Shown here piece after piece: positions 34,485-43,387 of a DNA stretch of 64,000 nt. Source of the DNA: Halioxenophilus aromaticivorans (GTDB lineage: Bacteria; Pseudomonadota; Gammaproteobacteria; Pseudomonadales; Cellvibrionaceae); assembly GCF_042850945.1 (NCBI RefSeq), contig NZ_AP031496.1, positions 372,001 through 436,000 on the forward strand. Direction: 5' to 3'. The notes beneath the pieces are model-generated. The model was not told the DNA's origin. It made no database searches and saw only the letters and a list, made by a program, of their open reading frames with translations. Made by a program: the position numbers and the translations under genes. Each line of letters begins with the position of its first letter. Position 1 is the stretch's first letter.

Positions 34485-35552
34485 ATGGGTATTCTCGGTA
34501 TCTTTGAAAGCAAGCCAAAACCGGTGCTGGGGCTGGACATCAGCTCCACCGCCATCAAGCTTGTAGAGCTAAGCCGGCAAGGAAGCGGCTATCGTGTAGA
34601 AAGCTACGCGGTACGCCCATTGCCGCCCAATGCTGTGGTGGAAAAAAACATCAACGAGGTGGAGGCCGTAGCCGAAGTGCTGCGCAACCTGGTGGTGTTG
34701 GGTAAAACCAAAATTAAGAATTCCGCAGTGGCGGTATCTGGCTCGGCGGTCATCACTAAGAATATCGAAATGCCCAGTGGCTTATCAGACGATGCGCTGG
34801 AAACCCAGATCACCCTAGAAGCCGACCAGTACATTCCATACCCCTTAGAAGAGGTTGCCTTGGACTTTGAAGTTCAAGGCTCCTCGGCCACCACCGAAGG
34901 CCAAGTCGATGTGTTGCTGGCGGCCTGCCGCCGTGAGCACGTTGATTTGCGAGTTGAGGTTTTGGAGCAGGCAGGCTTGGAAGCCAAAATCATCGACGTT
35001 GAAGCCTTCACCATGGAGCGTGCCTTTGGCCTGATCGCGGATCAGCTTGAGGAGCATGATGATCAAGTCATCGCCATTGTGGATGTGGGTGCCACCATGA
35101 CCACCCTCAGCGTGCTGGTAAGCGGCAAAACCGTGTACACCCGCGAGCAGTTGTTTGGTGGTAAGCAGTTGACTGAAGAAATCCAGCGCCGCTACGGGTT
35201 ATCCACCGAAGAGGCCGGCTTAGCCAAGAAGCAGGGCGGCCTGCCGGATGACTACCAGCTTGAAGTATTAGAGCCTTTCAAAGAGGCGGTAGTGCAACAG
35301 GTTACCCGCTCACTGCAGTTCTTCTTTTCCTCCAGCCAGTATAACGACGTTGACCACATTGTGTTGGCCGGCGGTGTTGCTACCTTGGAAGGCTTGGCCG
35401 ACTTGGTGGAGGAGAAGCTGGGCACTCAAACCACCGTGGCCAACCCGTTTGCCAAGATGTCGGTGTCGTCTCGGGTGAACTCCGTCAATTTAGCCAACGA
35501 TGCCCCGGCGCTGATGATTGCCGTTGGTCTGGCTTTGAGGAGCTTCGAATAA
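34485..35552 (+). CDS. pilM: Type IV pilus assembly protein PilM
   Basis: An actin-like ATPase of about 355 residues. The start reads MGILGIFESKPKPVLGLDIS. Nucleotide-site motifs are DISSTAIKLVEL near the start, AIVDVGATMTTLSV near 200 and VLAGGVATLEGL near 290. PilM sits at the inner face of the membrane and binds the PilN N-terminus. A GTG at 34464 would add seven residues. The stop overlaps the pilN start by one base (TAATG). First gene of pilMNOPQ, divergent from mrcA. Confidence 0.97.
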   Translation: MGILGIFESKPKPVLGLDISSTAIKLVELSRQGSGYRVESYAVRPLPPNAVVEKNINEVEAVAEVLRNLVVLGKTKIKNSAVAVSGSAVITKNIEMPSGLSDDALETQITLEADQYIPYPLEEVALDFEVQGSSATTEGQVDVLLAACRREHVDLRVEVLEQAGLEAKIIDVEAFTMERAFGLIADQLEEHDDQVIAIVDVGATMTTLSVLVSGKTVYTREQLFGGKQLTEEIQRRYGLSTEEAGLAKKQGGLPDDYQLEVLEPFKEAVVQQVTRSLQFFFSSSQYNDVDHIVLAGGVATLEGLADLVEEKLGTQTTVANPFAKMSVSSRVNSVNLANDAPALMIAVGLALRSFE

Positions 35553-36124
35553 TGGCAAAGATTAACCTCCTGCCCTGGCGCGACGAGCTGCGGGCAGAGA
35601 AAAAGAAACAGTTTTACACGGTGCTGGTGGCTGTAGCCGCCCTGGCCGGGGCCGCAGGCTTTGGCTGGATAAGTTTTGCAAATGGTCAGATTGACGCGCA
35701 AAAGTTGCGCAACGATATGCTCAACCGAGAAATCGCCGACCTGCGCAAACAGGTAGATGAAATCAAAGAACTGAAAAAACAGCGCAACGCCTTGGTTGAT
35801 CAGATGCAAGTCATCCAAGACTTACAGGGTAACCGGCCACAAATTGTGCGCGTGTTTGATGACTTGGTGCGCAAAGTTCCGGATGGCGTCTACATCACGG
35901 AATTAACTCGTCGAGGCCCTAAAATGTCGTTCACCGGCGTGGCCGAGTCCAATAACCGAGTGTCGTCTTTGATGCGCCAGCTGGATGAGTCCCCTTGGTT
36001 TAATTCGCCTAATCTGCTGAGTGTGAACAAAATTCGCCAAAATGGCGATGACTCCAGCCCCAACCGTTTCAACATGACGGTAAAAATTTCCACGCCGAAA
36101 GCAGCTGAAGAGGAGGGCGCATAA
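35552..36124 (+). CDS. pilN: Type IV pilus assembly protein PilN
   Basis: A 190-residue bitopic inner-membrane protein. The N-terminal AKINLLPWRDELR is the conserved peptide that docks on PilM. One membrane helix (about 22-42) and a coiled coil (about 50-85) follow, then a periplasmic ferredoxin-like fold. It pairs with PilO in the alignment complex. One-base overlaps on both sides show tight coupling. Confidence 0.96.
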   Translation: MAKINLLPWRDELRAEKKKQFYTVLVAVAALAGAAGFGWISFANGQIDAQKLRNDMLNREIADLRKQVDEIKELKKQRNALVDQMQVIQDLQGNRPQIVRVFDDLVRKVPDGVYITELTRRGPKMSFTGVAESNNRVSSLMRQLDESPWFNSPNLLSVNKIRQNGDDSSPNRFNMTVKISTPKAAEEEGA

Positions 36125-36729
36125 TGGCACTTTCCGATACCCTAGATCAGCTCAAAGATTTCGATGTTAACGATCTCGATTTCGAGCGCATCGGCTCCTG
36201 GCCGCTGGCAGGCCGTATCTTCATTTGGGTGGTGGCCTTCGCCCTAATTGTGGGCGGTGTTTACATGTTTAAGGTTAAAGACCTCAACATGGAGCTGGAA
36301 CGCAACCAAAAGAAAGAACAAGAGCTGCGCACTACCTTTAATCGCCGCGCCCACGAGGCCGCCAACCTGGAAGCCTACCGTGCGCAAATGGCGGAAATGA
36401 ATCAAGCCTTCGGTGCCATGCTGAATCAGTTGCCGAAAGAATCCGAAGTGCCGGGTTTGTTGGAAGACATCACCGATCGTGGCGCCACCGCTGGCTTAGA
36501 GATAAAAAGTATTAAGCTCGAAACCGAACAAATGAAAGAGTTTTACGTAGAGCTGCCGATATCCATTCATGTGGTTGGCACTTACCACCAATTGGGTGCC
36601 TTTGTTAGCGGTGTTGCAGGCTTGCCTCGGATTGTTACCCTGCACGATTACACCATCAAAAAAGCAGAGCGCGGCACCTTGGATATGACCATCCAAGCCA
36701 AAACCTACCGCTACAAGCCGCAAGAGTAG
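36124..36729 (+). CDS. pilO: Type IV pilus assembly protein PilO
   Basis: A 201-residue partner of PilN with the same design: a short cytoplasmic part containing NDLDFERIGSWPLAGR, a membrane helix (about 29-49), a coiled coil (about 55-95) and a periplasmic domain with GTYHQLGAFVSGVAGLPRIV, typical of PilO. It starts on the pilN stop (TAATG). It forms heterodimers with PilN that contact PilP. Confidence 0.96.
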   Translation: MALSDTLDQLKDFDVNDLDFERIGSWPLAGRIFIWVVAFALIVGGVYMFKVKDLNMELERNQKKEQELRTTFNRRAHEAANLEAYRAQMAEMNQAFGAMLNQLPKESEVPGLLEDITDRGATAGLEIKSIKLETEQMKEFYVELPISIHVVGTYHQLGAFVSGVAGLPRIVTLHDYTIKKAERGTLDMTIQAKTYRYKPQE

Positions 36730-36740
36730 GAGCGCTGGAA

Positions 36741-37307
36741 ATGGATATTACCGTGTTAAAACAGATTGTAATGGCGCCTACCCAGGTTCGATTGCCGGTT
36801 GTGGTTACCCTGGCGGCACTGTTGGTGTCGGGCTGTGGTGGTGATAGCAATGCCGATCTTAAGCAGTTTATCGACGAAACCAAACGCCGGCCGGCGGGCG
36901 CCATCGAACCCTTACCCAGTTTTCGACCCTACGAAGCGTTTACCTATTCGGCATCTACCGAGCGCAGCCCCTTTGAACCACCGGTTAAGGCGCTGGATTT
37001 GTATTACGGGTCGGGTAACAGCAACATTAAGCCGGATTTAACTCGGCGCAAAGAATACCTGGAAGATTTTCCATTGGAGTCCTTGCGCATGGTTGGCACT
37101 TTGGAGTTAAACAAAACCCTTTGGGCTTTGATTGACGATCGCCAGGGTGGCATTCATAGAGTGCGCAACGGCAATTATTTAGGACGTGATCACGGGAAAA
37201 TCGTTGCCACTACGCCGGGGCAATTGACCGTGGTCGAAATTGTATCCGACGGTCTCGATGGCTGGGTGGAGCGGCCTCGTACCTTAGAGCTTTCAGTGCA
37301 GGAATAA
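36741..37307 (+). CDS. pilP: Type IV pilus assembly lipoprotein PilP
   Basis: A 188-residue lipoprotein. The signal peptide ends in the lipobox LLVSGCGGD (acylated Cys near residue 31). A flexible Pro-rich segment follows, then a beta domain with LESLRMVGTLELN and VRNGNYLGRDHGKI, which is diagnostic. It links the PilNO complex to the PilQ secretin. An internal ATG at residue 11 is an alternative start. It lies 11 bases after pilO and 3 bases before pilQ. Confidence 0.95.
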   Translation: MDITVLKQIVMAPTQVRLPVVVTLAALLVSGCGGDSNADLKQFIDETKRRPAGAIEPLPSFRPYEAFTYSASTERSPFEPPVKALDLYYGSGNSNIKPDLTRRKEYLEDFPLESLRMVGTLELNKTLWALIDDRQGGIHRVRNGNYLGRDHGKIVATTPGQLTVVEIVSDGLDGWVERPRTLELSVQE

Positions 37308-37310
37308 ACT

Positions 37311-39464
37311 ATGTTTAAGTTAAACTTATCTGTCGTAACGAGACTGTGTGGCGCGCTTGTCGCGTTGGTCGTCGCCAGCATGAGCCACGCACAGGGACTG
37401 GTATCGTTAGACGACATTCAGTTTTCTTCCCTGCCCGGGCAAAAATTTGAAGTTAATCTTCAATTTAACCAGCCGCCGGAAGACCCTGTGGGTTATATCA
37501 TCGAACAGCCGGCGCGCATTGTGTTGGATTTCCCCAATACCGCCAGCAAGCTGGACAAAAAGCGCTATCCCCTGGCCTTTGGCAATGCCGAAAGCGCCAT
37601 TGTGCTTACCGCTGAAGACCGCACCCGTCTGATTTTAAATCTGACCGAGGCCTCGGCTTACTCAACGCAAAAAGACGGTGCTAACTTCTCTATCATTGTG
37701 GGTTCAGAGGGCACCAGTACCACCACTGCGCTCACCAGCACCGCAGGCAACGTTGAGGCGGCGGTAGCGTCACCTAAGCCCACCTACGCGGTGGGCCAGG
37801 TGAACATTACCGATGTTGATTTCCGCCGTACCGAAGCCGGTGAAGGCCGCGTGATCATTCGTCTGTCTGACCCGGCCGTAAATGTTGATGTGGAAGAGAC
37901 CGCCTCGGGTATTGAGGTGAGTTTCTTAAACGTTAACCTGCCGGATGAATTCCGTCGCCGCTTAGACGTGACCGATTTCGCCACCCCGGTGAGCTTTATT
38001 GACACCGATAGCCAGGCGGGCATCACCAAAGTAAAAATCGACCCTCAGGGCGAGTACGAGTACTTGGCCTACCAGGCCGACCAAGAGTACGTGATCAGCG
38101 TCAAGCCGCTGACCGCTCAAGAGGAAGAAGATCGACGCACCAAGTTCCAGTTTGTGGGTGAGAAGTTATCGCTTAACTTCCAGGACATTGAGGTGCGTGC
38201 CGTATTGCAGTTGATTGCCGACTTCACCGACCTTAACTTGGTGGCAAGTGACACCGTATCTGGCCGTATTACCCTGCGCTTGGAGAACGTGCCTTGGGAT
38301 CAGGCGTTGGATATCGTGCTGAAAGCCAAGGGCTTAGATAAGCGCCAAATTGGTAACGTGCTAATGGTTGCCCCAGCCCAGGAGATCGCCAATCGCGAGC
38401 GCCAGGAACTGGAAACCCGCAAGCAGTTGCAAGAGCTGGCACCCTTGCGCACCGAGCATATCCGTATTCTGTATGCCAACGTTAAAGAGCTGTTTGAGTT
38501 ATTCGATGTAGGCCAAAACGGCCGCAACGGTAACGGCAGCAGCAGTAGTGGTCGCCGCAGCGAGACCGCCACCGCCAGTATTCTGTCCGAGCGCGGTAGC
38601 GCCATCATTGACGAGCGTACTAACTCGGTCATCTTGACCGACACCGAAGACAAAATTGCCGAATTCAAAGTGTTGATCAGCCAGATCGACATCCCAATTC
38701 GTCAAGTGTTGATCGAAGCTCGTATCGTTACCGCCAGTACTGACTTCTCCCGCGACCTGGGTGTGCAGTGGTCCACTGGCTATCTGGACACCAACGATAA
38801 AGGCAGTGCCTACGTCGGCGGTAACACCGCGCAAGATTTGGCCTTCGACAGCGGCGTGCTCAGCGGTGACTTTGGCGCTGTGGACCTGGGTGCTACTGGC
38901 CCGGCCGGCGACATCGCCTTCGGTTATGTAACCGACAACTTCCTGGTGGACTTAGAACTGTCGGCCCTAGAGTCCGAAGGCTTTGGTGAGGTCATTTCTC
39001 AGCCTAAAGTGGTTACCGGTGACAAGCAAACCGCTACCATCCGCTCGGGTTCCGAGGTGCCATTCCAGCAGGCTTCTTCTAGTGGTGCTACCACCACGGC
39101 CTACCGTGAAGCCACTTTACGCTTGGAAGTAACGCCGCAAATCACCCCGGATGACCACATTATTTTAGATTTGGCGGTTAACCAAGACGCCATCGGTGAG
39201 GTGGTTGCCTTCGGTGCGAGCAGTGCGCCAACCATTGATGTGACCGAAGTAATTACCCAAGTGCTGGTAAAAAATGGCGAGACCATCGTGTTGGGTGGTA
39301 TATTCCAGTCCGTAGAAACCAACTCAACCACCAAGGTGCCGTTGTTGGGTGACATACCAGTGGTCGGTAACCTGTTTAAACGTAAGCAGCGCGATACCGA
39401 GAAAAACGAACTGCTAATCTTTATTACGCCTCGTTTGCTGGAGCAGCCCGTGCACCGCCAGTAG
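37311..39464 (+). CDS. pilQ: Type IV pilus secretin PilQ
   Basis: A 717-residue outer-membrane secretin. A signal peptide (cleaved after MSHAQ, residue about 28) is followed by two AMIN domains (about 30-260) that bind peptidoglycan. An STN/N0 domain (FQDIEVRAVLQLIADFTDLN), an N1 domain and the secretin core come next, with VIEA-like LIEARIVTAST, SQPKVVTGDKQTATI and a final GDIPVVGNLFKRK. A Gly/Asn/Ser-rich loop lies near 400. It forms the channel through which the pilus leaves the cell. Last of the pil genes, followed at 16 bases by aroK. Confidence 0.97.
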   Translation: MFKLNLSVVTRLCGALVALVVASMSHAQGLVSLDDIQFSSLPGQKFEVNLQFNQPPEDPVGYIIEQPARIVLDFPNTASKLDKKRYPLAFGNAESAIVLTAEDRTRLILNLTEASAYSTQKDGANFSIIVGSEGTSTTTALTSTAGNVEAAVASPKPTYAVGQVNITDVDFRRTEAGEGRVIIRLSDPAVNVDVEETASGIEVSFLNVNLPDEFRRRLDVTDFATPVSFIDTDSQAGITKVKIDPQGEYEYLAYQADQEYVISVKPLTAQEEEDRRTKFQFVGEKLSLNFQDIEVRAVLQLIADFTDLNLVASDTVSGRITLRLENVPWDQALDIVLKAKGLDKRQIGNVLMVAPAQEIANRERQELETRKQLQELAPLRTEHIRILYANVKELFELFDVGQNGRNGNGSSSSGRRSETATASILSERGSAIIDERTNSVILTDTEDKIAEFKVLISQIDIPIRQVLIEARIVTASTDFSRDLGVQWSTGYLDTNDKGSAYVGGNTAQDLAFDSGVLSGDFGAVDLGATGPAGDIAFGYVTDNFLVDLELSALESEGFGEVISQPKVVTGDKQTATIRSGSEVPFQQASSSGATTTAYREATLRLEVTPQITPDDHIILDLAVNQDAIGEVVAFGASSAPTIDVTEVITQVLVKNGETIVLGGIFQSVETNSTTKVPLLGDIPVVGNLFKRKQRDTEKNELLIFITPRLLEQPVHRQ

Positions 39465-39480
39465 GCATAATAAAGTAGCA

Positions 39481-40008
39481 GTGGACGACAGCAGTAATAT
39501 CATCCTAGTAGGGCCGATGGGGGTGGGAAAATCCACCATCGGCCGATTAATAGCCCAAGCCACCCGGCGCCAATTCAAAGATACCGATCAGGAAATTGAA
39601 GAGCGCTGCGGTGCCGATATACCCTGGATTTTCGATATTGAGGGTGAAGAGGGCTTCCGCAACCGCGAGGCCACGGTGCTGCGCGATCTAATCGCCGAGC
39701 CGGGCTTAGTGCTGGCCACCGGCGGTGGCATCGTAACCCGCCCCGAAAACCGTGAACTGCTGCTGAAAAACGGCAACGTGGTTTATCTCACCGCCAGTAT
39801 TGATCAATTGGTAAAACGCACCCGCAAAGATCGCAAGCGCCCTCTGTTACAGGTGGATGATCCTCGGTCCAAGATTGTCGAACTGATCAAAGCCCGTGGC
39901 CACTGGTACGAAGAGGTGGCCCAGGCCAAAGTCATCACCGACCACAAATCGCCTAAAACCGTAGCGGATTCCATCCTTTCTCAGCTAAAGTTGGGCGAAC
40001 GCGTCTAG
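39481..40008 (+). CDS. aroK: Shikimate kinase
   Basis: A 175-residue P-loop kinase. The Walker A motif is GPMGVGKSTIGR, the shikimate-binding region has FKDTDQEIEERCG and ATGGGIVTRPENR, and the lid has RTRKDRKRPLL. It phosphorylates shikimate with ATP in aromatic amino-acid synthesis. The start is a GTG at 39481. It normally forms an operon with aroB, but here a MITE of about 295 bp separates the two genes. Confidence 0.96.
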   Translation: MDDSSNIILVGPMGVGKSTIGRLIAQATRRQFKDTDQEIEERCGADIPWIFDIEGEEGFRNREATVLRDLIAEPGLVLATGGGIVTRPENRELLLKNGNVVYLTASIDQLVKRTRKDRKRPLLQVDDPRSKIVELIKARGHWYEEVAQAKVITDHKSPKTVADSILSQLKLGERV

Positions 40009-40052
40009 GCTGAGCTGCATCTCCCGGCCGTAGTATCAAATCAACCGGCCCT

Positions 40053-40072
40053 AGATTAGTGTCAATAGGCTG
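40053..40072 (-). repeat. Degenerate MITE end next to the full copy
   Basis: AGATTAGTGTCAATAGGCTG resembles the element's right terminus (AAATTAGTGTCAACAGGCCC) and abuts the left end of the complete copy at the TA. It suggests that an older, decayed copy lies beside or beneath the present one. Confidence 0.6.
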
Positions 40073-40367
40073 TAGGGCCTGTTGACGCTAATTTGGAGCC
40101 TCTGTTGAGTCAGGAAATAGTCCAATCTAGGCGCGAACCGCGAAGTTTGGTGGGCCCAAATAAGCGGTGAGCAACAACGAGTGGGCTATTTCCTGGCTCA
40201 ACCCGAAGGGCTAGGGCTGGGCGCCCCCGACCCGCTTCCCGCTCAACGTTGTTGCCAATCGCTTATGTAGGCCCACTACATTTCACTCTTGGCGCCTAGT
40301 TGAACGATAAGCTACCCGGGGCGCGTAGCCTCTAGCAGTGGTGCCAAATTAGTGTCAACAGGCCCTA
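40073..40367. repeat. 295-bp fold-back MITE between aroK and aroB
   Basis: The ends are inverted copies of TAGGGCCTGTTGAC(A/G)CTAAT with an adjoining TTGG. Several internal blocks also pair in nested order: CTAGGCGC with GCGCCTAG, GTGGGCC with GGCCCAC, TAAGCG with CGCTTA, and GCAACAACG with CGTTGTTGC. The whole unit can therefore fold into one long interrupted hairpin. TA flanks GGGCC on each side, which would fit a TA target duplication as in IS630/mariner-like elements. No gene lies inside. Confidence 0.82.
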
Positions 40368-40408
40368 GTATGATAGATTCCCCGCTACGAAAACGGGGGT
40401 GTCCTACC

Positions 40409-41506
40409 ATGAAGCAACTCAACGTAGATTTGGGTGAGCGCAGTTATCCAATCTATATTGGCTCGGTGCTGAAACAAGACGGCTTACTGGCTAAACATAT
40501 CAAAGCCAAGCAAGTGTGCGTGGTGTCGAACACCACGGTTGCGCCCTTGTACCTCAAGCTGATCCGCAACAGCCTGCCTGATCATTCAATCATCACCATC
40601 AACCTACCGGATGGCGAAGAGCACAAAGATCTCACCACGCTCAACACCATTTTCGATACCCTGCTGACCAATCGCCAAAACAGAACCACCACCTTAGTGG
40701 CTTTGGGGGGCGGCGTTGTGGGTGATATGACCGGTTTCGCTGCGGCCTGTTATCAGCGCGGTGTGCCCTTTGTGCAGGTGCCCACCACGTTGTTGTCCCA
40801 GGTGGATTCCAGTGTGGGTGGCAAAACCGGCGTTAATCACGCCCAGGGCAAGAATATGATCGGGGCTTTTTACCAGCCCCAAGCGGTGCTGGCTGATACC
40901 GATGTGCTGCTAACACTGCCAGAGCGGGAGCTTTCCGCCGGTATTGCGGAGATCATCAAATACGGTTTGATCTCCGATGCCGAGTTTTTTGCCTGGCTTG
41001 AAGATAATATGGATGCCCTGCTGGCGTGTGATAAACAGGCTCTAGGCCACGCAATTCACCGCTCTTGTGAGATCAAAGCCGAAGTGGTGGCCCAGGATGA
41101 ACGCGAAGGGGGGATTCGCGCCATCCTAAATTTAGGGCATACTTTTGGCCACGCCATCGAAACCGCCATGGGTTACGGTGTTTGGTTGCACGGCGAAGCC
41201 GTTGCTGCCGGCATGTTGATGGCGGCGGATCTGTCTCGACGTATGGGTATGCTGGATCAATCCGTGGTTGATCGCACCCAGGCATTGTTGCTGAAGGCCA
41301 AGTTGCCCGTAGTAACACCGGCCGAGATCACCGATAAGCAATATTTGAGTTTGATGTCGGTGGATAAAAAAGTATTGGATGGCAAAATCCGATTGGTATT
41401 ATTGAAAGGTTTGGGGGAGGCGATGGTCACCAGTGAAGTGCCCAAAGTCCTGTTGCACAAAACCATTCAGGTTAGCCGTTTGCCGGCCGAGCAAGCTCGC
41501 CGGTAA
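40409..41506 (+). CDS. aroB: 3-dehydroquinate synthase
   Basis: A 365-residue NAD-dependent enzyme of the shikimate pathway. Motifs include LPDGEEHKDLTTLNTIF, the NAD loop LGGGVVGDMTGFAAACYQRG, VPTTLLSQVDSSVGGKTGVN and the zinc ligands in AEIIKYGLI, NLGHTFGHAIE and GYGVWLHGEAVAAGM. The ATG at 40409 starts the conserved MKQLNVDLGERSYPI. A longer open frame begins inside the MITE and is not native. Transcription from aroK has to pass through the folded MITE. Confidence 0.97.
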   Translation: MKQLNVDLGERSYPIYIGSVLKQDGLLAKHIKAKQVCVVSNTTVAPLYLKLIRNSLPDHSIITINLPDGEEHKDLTTLNTIFDTLLTNRQNRTTTLVALGGGVVGDMTGFAAACYQRGVPFVQVPTTLLSQVDSSVGGKTGVNHAQGKNMIGAFYQPQAVLADTDVLLTLPERELSAGIAEIIKYGLISDAEFFAWLEDNMDALLACDKQALGHAIHRSCEIKAEVVAQDEREGGIRAILNLGHTFGHAIETAMGYGVWLHGEAVAAGMLMAADLSRRMGMLDQSVVDRTQALLLKAKLPVVTPAEITDKQYLSLMSVDKKVLDGKIRLVLLKGLGEAMVTSEVPKVLLHKTIQVSRLPAEQARR

Positions 41507-41542
41507 TTGAAGGCGCACATCAACAACGAGAAAAAACCTTTC

Positions 41543-43135
41543 ATGTCCCACGACCCTGTGGTTAATGATGCCCTGACAGAATTGGGACTGTCGGGCTCGC
41601 CGTTTACGCCTGGTGACTGCGCCAGTGCAGATTTCATATCACCCTTGCGCGAAAACCAAGTGCAGCGGGCGGCCCACCTGTGCCGCTACGGTGATCAATT
41701 ACTGGTGGTGGTTGGCGGTAAGGGTGCGGGTAAAACCTTCTTTTTAACCAAGTTGTCTTTGGATTTAGCTGAAATACCTCAGCTGGTAATGATGGATGCG
41801 GCGGATTACGCCGAAGCCGAGGACGAGTTTTGGGCTGCTCTGGTAGCGCAATTGGGCGCGCAATCTCTGTCCATGTCCGACAGCGTTGGCGCGCAGATCG
41901 CCGCCATTCGTAAGCACTTAGCCCAATGTGAAGACCCGCCGGTTTTGTTGTTGGATAACGCCGAGGCATTCAGCGATCAAGTGCTGGCCGTTTTACTCAG
42001 TCTGATGTCGTCGGGGGCCCAGGAGTCGGCGTTAAAGTCGGTCTTGGCTGGCAGCAGCAAGTTGGTGGAGCGTTTGGATGCGCTCAACAACATCGAGGTC
42101 ATGATCTACGACCTCGAATTGGCCGTGGTTACCGTGGAGCAGTGGCAAAACTTTTGCGATATTCAGCTGCGCTTGTATGGCTTGTCCGGTGACAGCCCCA
42201 TAACCGAGGATGTGTTAGAGGGCATTATTAGCGATGCCGGCATTAACGTAAGAAAGATATTTGAGCAGCTGGATGACCAGTTGCGGGAGGAAAGAGTGAC
42301 ATCAATACCGGAAAAGGGAAGTCTGGGGTTGCCGCCAATGCACTTGGCTTTGATCGTTGGTTTGGTGGTGTGCCTATTGTTGATGGTATTGGTGGGCGAG
42401 CGTCTATTTGGCGGTGAAGAGCCGGCTACTGCGCCCACCTTTGAGAAACAAGCCGATGTGGTGGTGTACGATTCCAAAGGCTCTGCAGCCCAGGCCGCTA
42501 ACGAGGCCAAAATAGCCCAGGACATGGCCAGCGATATCACCAAGCAGGATGCCAGTAACCTGGATTATGATGCCAATGGCTCGGACAGCGTCCAGCCGAT
42601 TATTGCCAATCGTGCAGCAGAGGCGGAACCGCAAGTGGCCGCAGAGGTGTCCCAGGCGATTACCGAGGCCATTAACGAGCAGTCCGAGGCGGTTGCTGAG
42701 CCCTTGGTGACCGGTCAGGCGCAACAAGGTACGCCAATTGCATCTGGAAATGCGACAGAGGCGACACCTGAGCAAGATATTCGGTTGGTGCCGCCAGAAC
42801 AAGCGCAACCGGTGGAGTCGGCACCGGCGCCGTCGGCTAGGGCGCCAAGCTCCATTAATGATCTGCCTGATGGTCGCTACGTATTACAGATATTAGCCGC
42901 CTCAAAGGCCGAGGGTTTGCAGGCTTTTGTGGATGATCAATCTAACCGTGATTCACTGCGTATCGCAGAGATTAAACGCGGCTCTGGAAGTTGGTTTGTG
43001 TTGCTGCAGGGCAACTATGCCAGCCCAGAAGCGGCGCGATCTGCAGTGAAATACCTGCCAAAAGACCAACAAAAAGACGGTGTTTGGCCAAGAAAGACCG
43101 AAGATATAAAGCGGATTTTGATTGAAAATCAGTAA
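41543..43135 (+). CDS. damX: DamX-like AAA/SPOR-domain cell-division protein
   Basis: About 530 residues. The N-terminal ATPase-like part has Walker A VGGKGAGKTFFLTKL near residue 70 and an LLLDNAEAF box. A single membrane helix lies near 270-290 (PMHLALIVGLVVCLLLMVL). A long acidic, low-complexity linker then leads to a C-terminal SPOR domain (about 445-530; YVLQILAASKAEGLQAFV) that binds denuded septal glycan. Its place after aroB is the classical damX position. A TTG at 41507 overlapping the aroB end is another possible start. Confidence 0.88.
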   Translation: MSHDPVVNDALTELGLSGSPFTPGDCASADFISPLRENQVQRAAHLCRYGDQLLVVVGGKGAGKTFFLTKLSLDLAEIPQLVMMDAADYAEAEDEFWAALVAQLGAQSLSMSDSVGAQIAAIRKHLAQCEDPPVLLLDNAEAFSDQVLAVLLSLMSSGAQESALKSVLAGSSKLVERLDALNNIEVMIYDLELAVVTVEQWQNFCDIQLRLYGLSGDSPITEDVLEGIISDAGINVRKIFEQLDDQLREERVTSIPEKGSLGLPPMHLALIVGLVVCLLLMVLVGERLFGGEEPATAPTFEKQADVVVYDSKGSAAQAANEAKIAQDMASDITKQDASNLDYDANGSDSVQPIIANRAAEAEPQVAAEVSQAITEAINEQSEAVAEPLVTGQAQQGTPIASGNATEATPEQDIRLVPPEQAQPVESAPAPSARAPSSINDLPDGRYVLQILAASKAEGLQAFVDDQSNRDSLRIAEIKRGSGSWFVLLQGNYASPEAARSAVKYLPKDQQKDGVWPRKTEDIKRILIENQ

Positions 43136-43240
43136 ATTTCAGCCTTAATCGGCGAAGATCAAGACATTTAAACGTTAACTTCTGCTTGGTGATTGCCATG
43201 ATCGTGCCAAGCGGGTAACATCGTGCGCCCTTACGCTACT

Positions 43241-43265
43241 GGCCCCATTCTTTTTGGGGCCTTTT
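43241..43265 (+). terminator. Terminator after damX
   Basis: GGCCCC (43241-43246) pairs with GGGGCC (43256-43261) around ATTCTTTTT and is followed by four T. It closes the pil-aro-damX cluster about 105 bases after damX. Confidence 0.75.
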
Positions 43266-43387
43266 AGTCTGGTGCCAGCGGTTCGGGAGGCTGGCACAGG
43301 CCCGTCCTGCGCTATCTGGTAAACCACTTGCATTAGCGTCGCCGACGACCGTCGTTCATTCCCGTAGCAACAGCGAGAGACCGTCCT

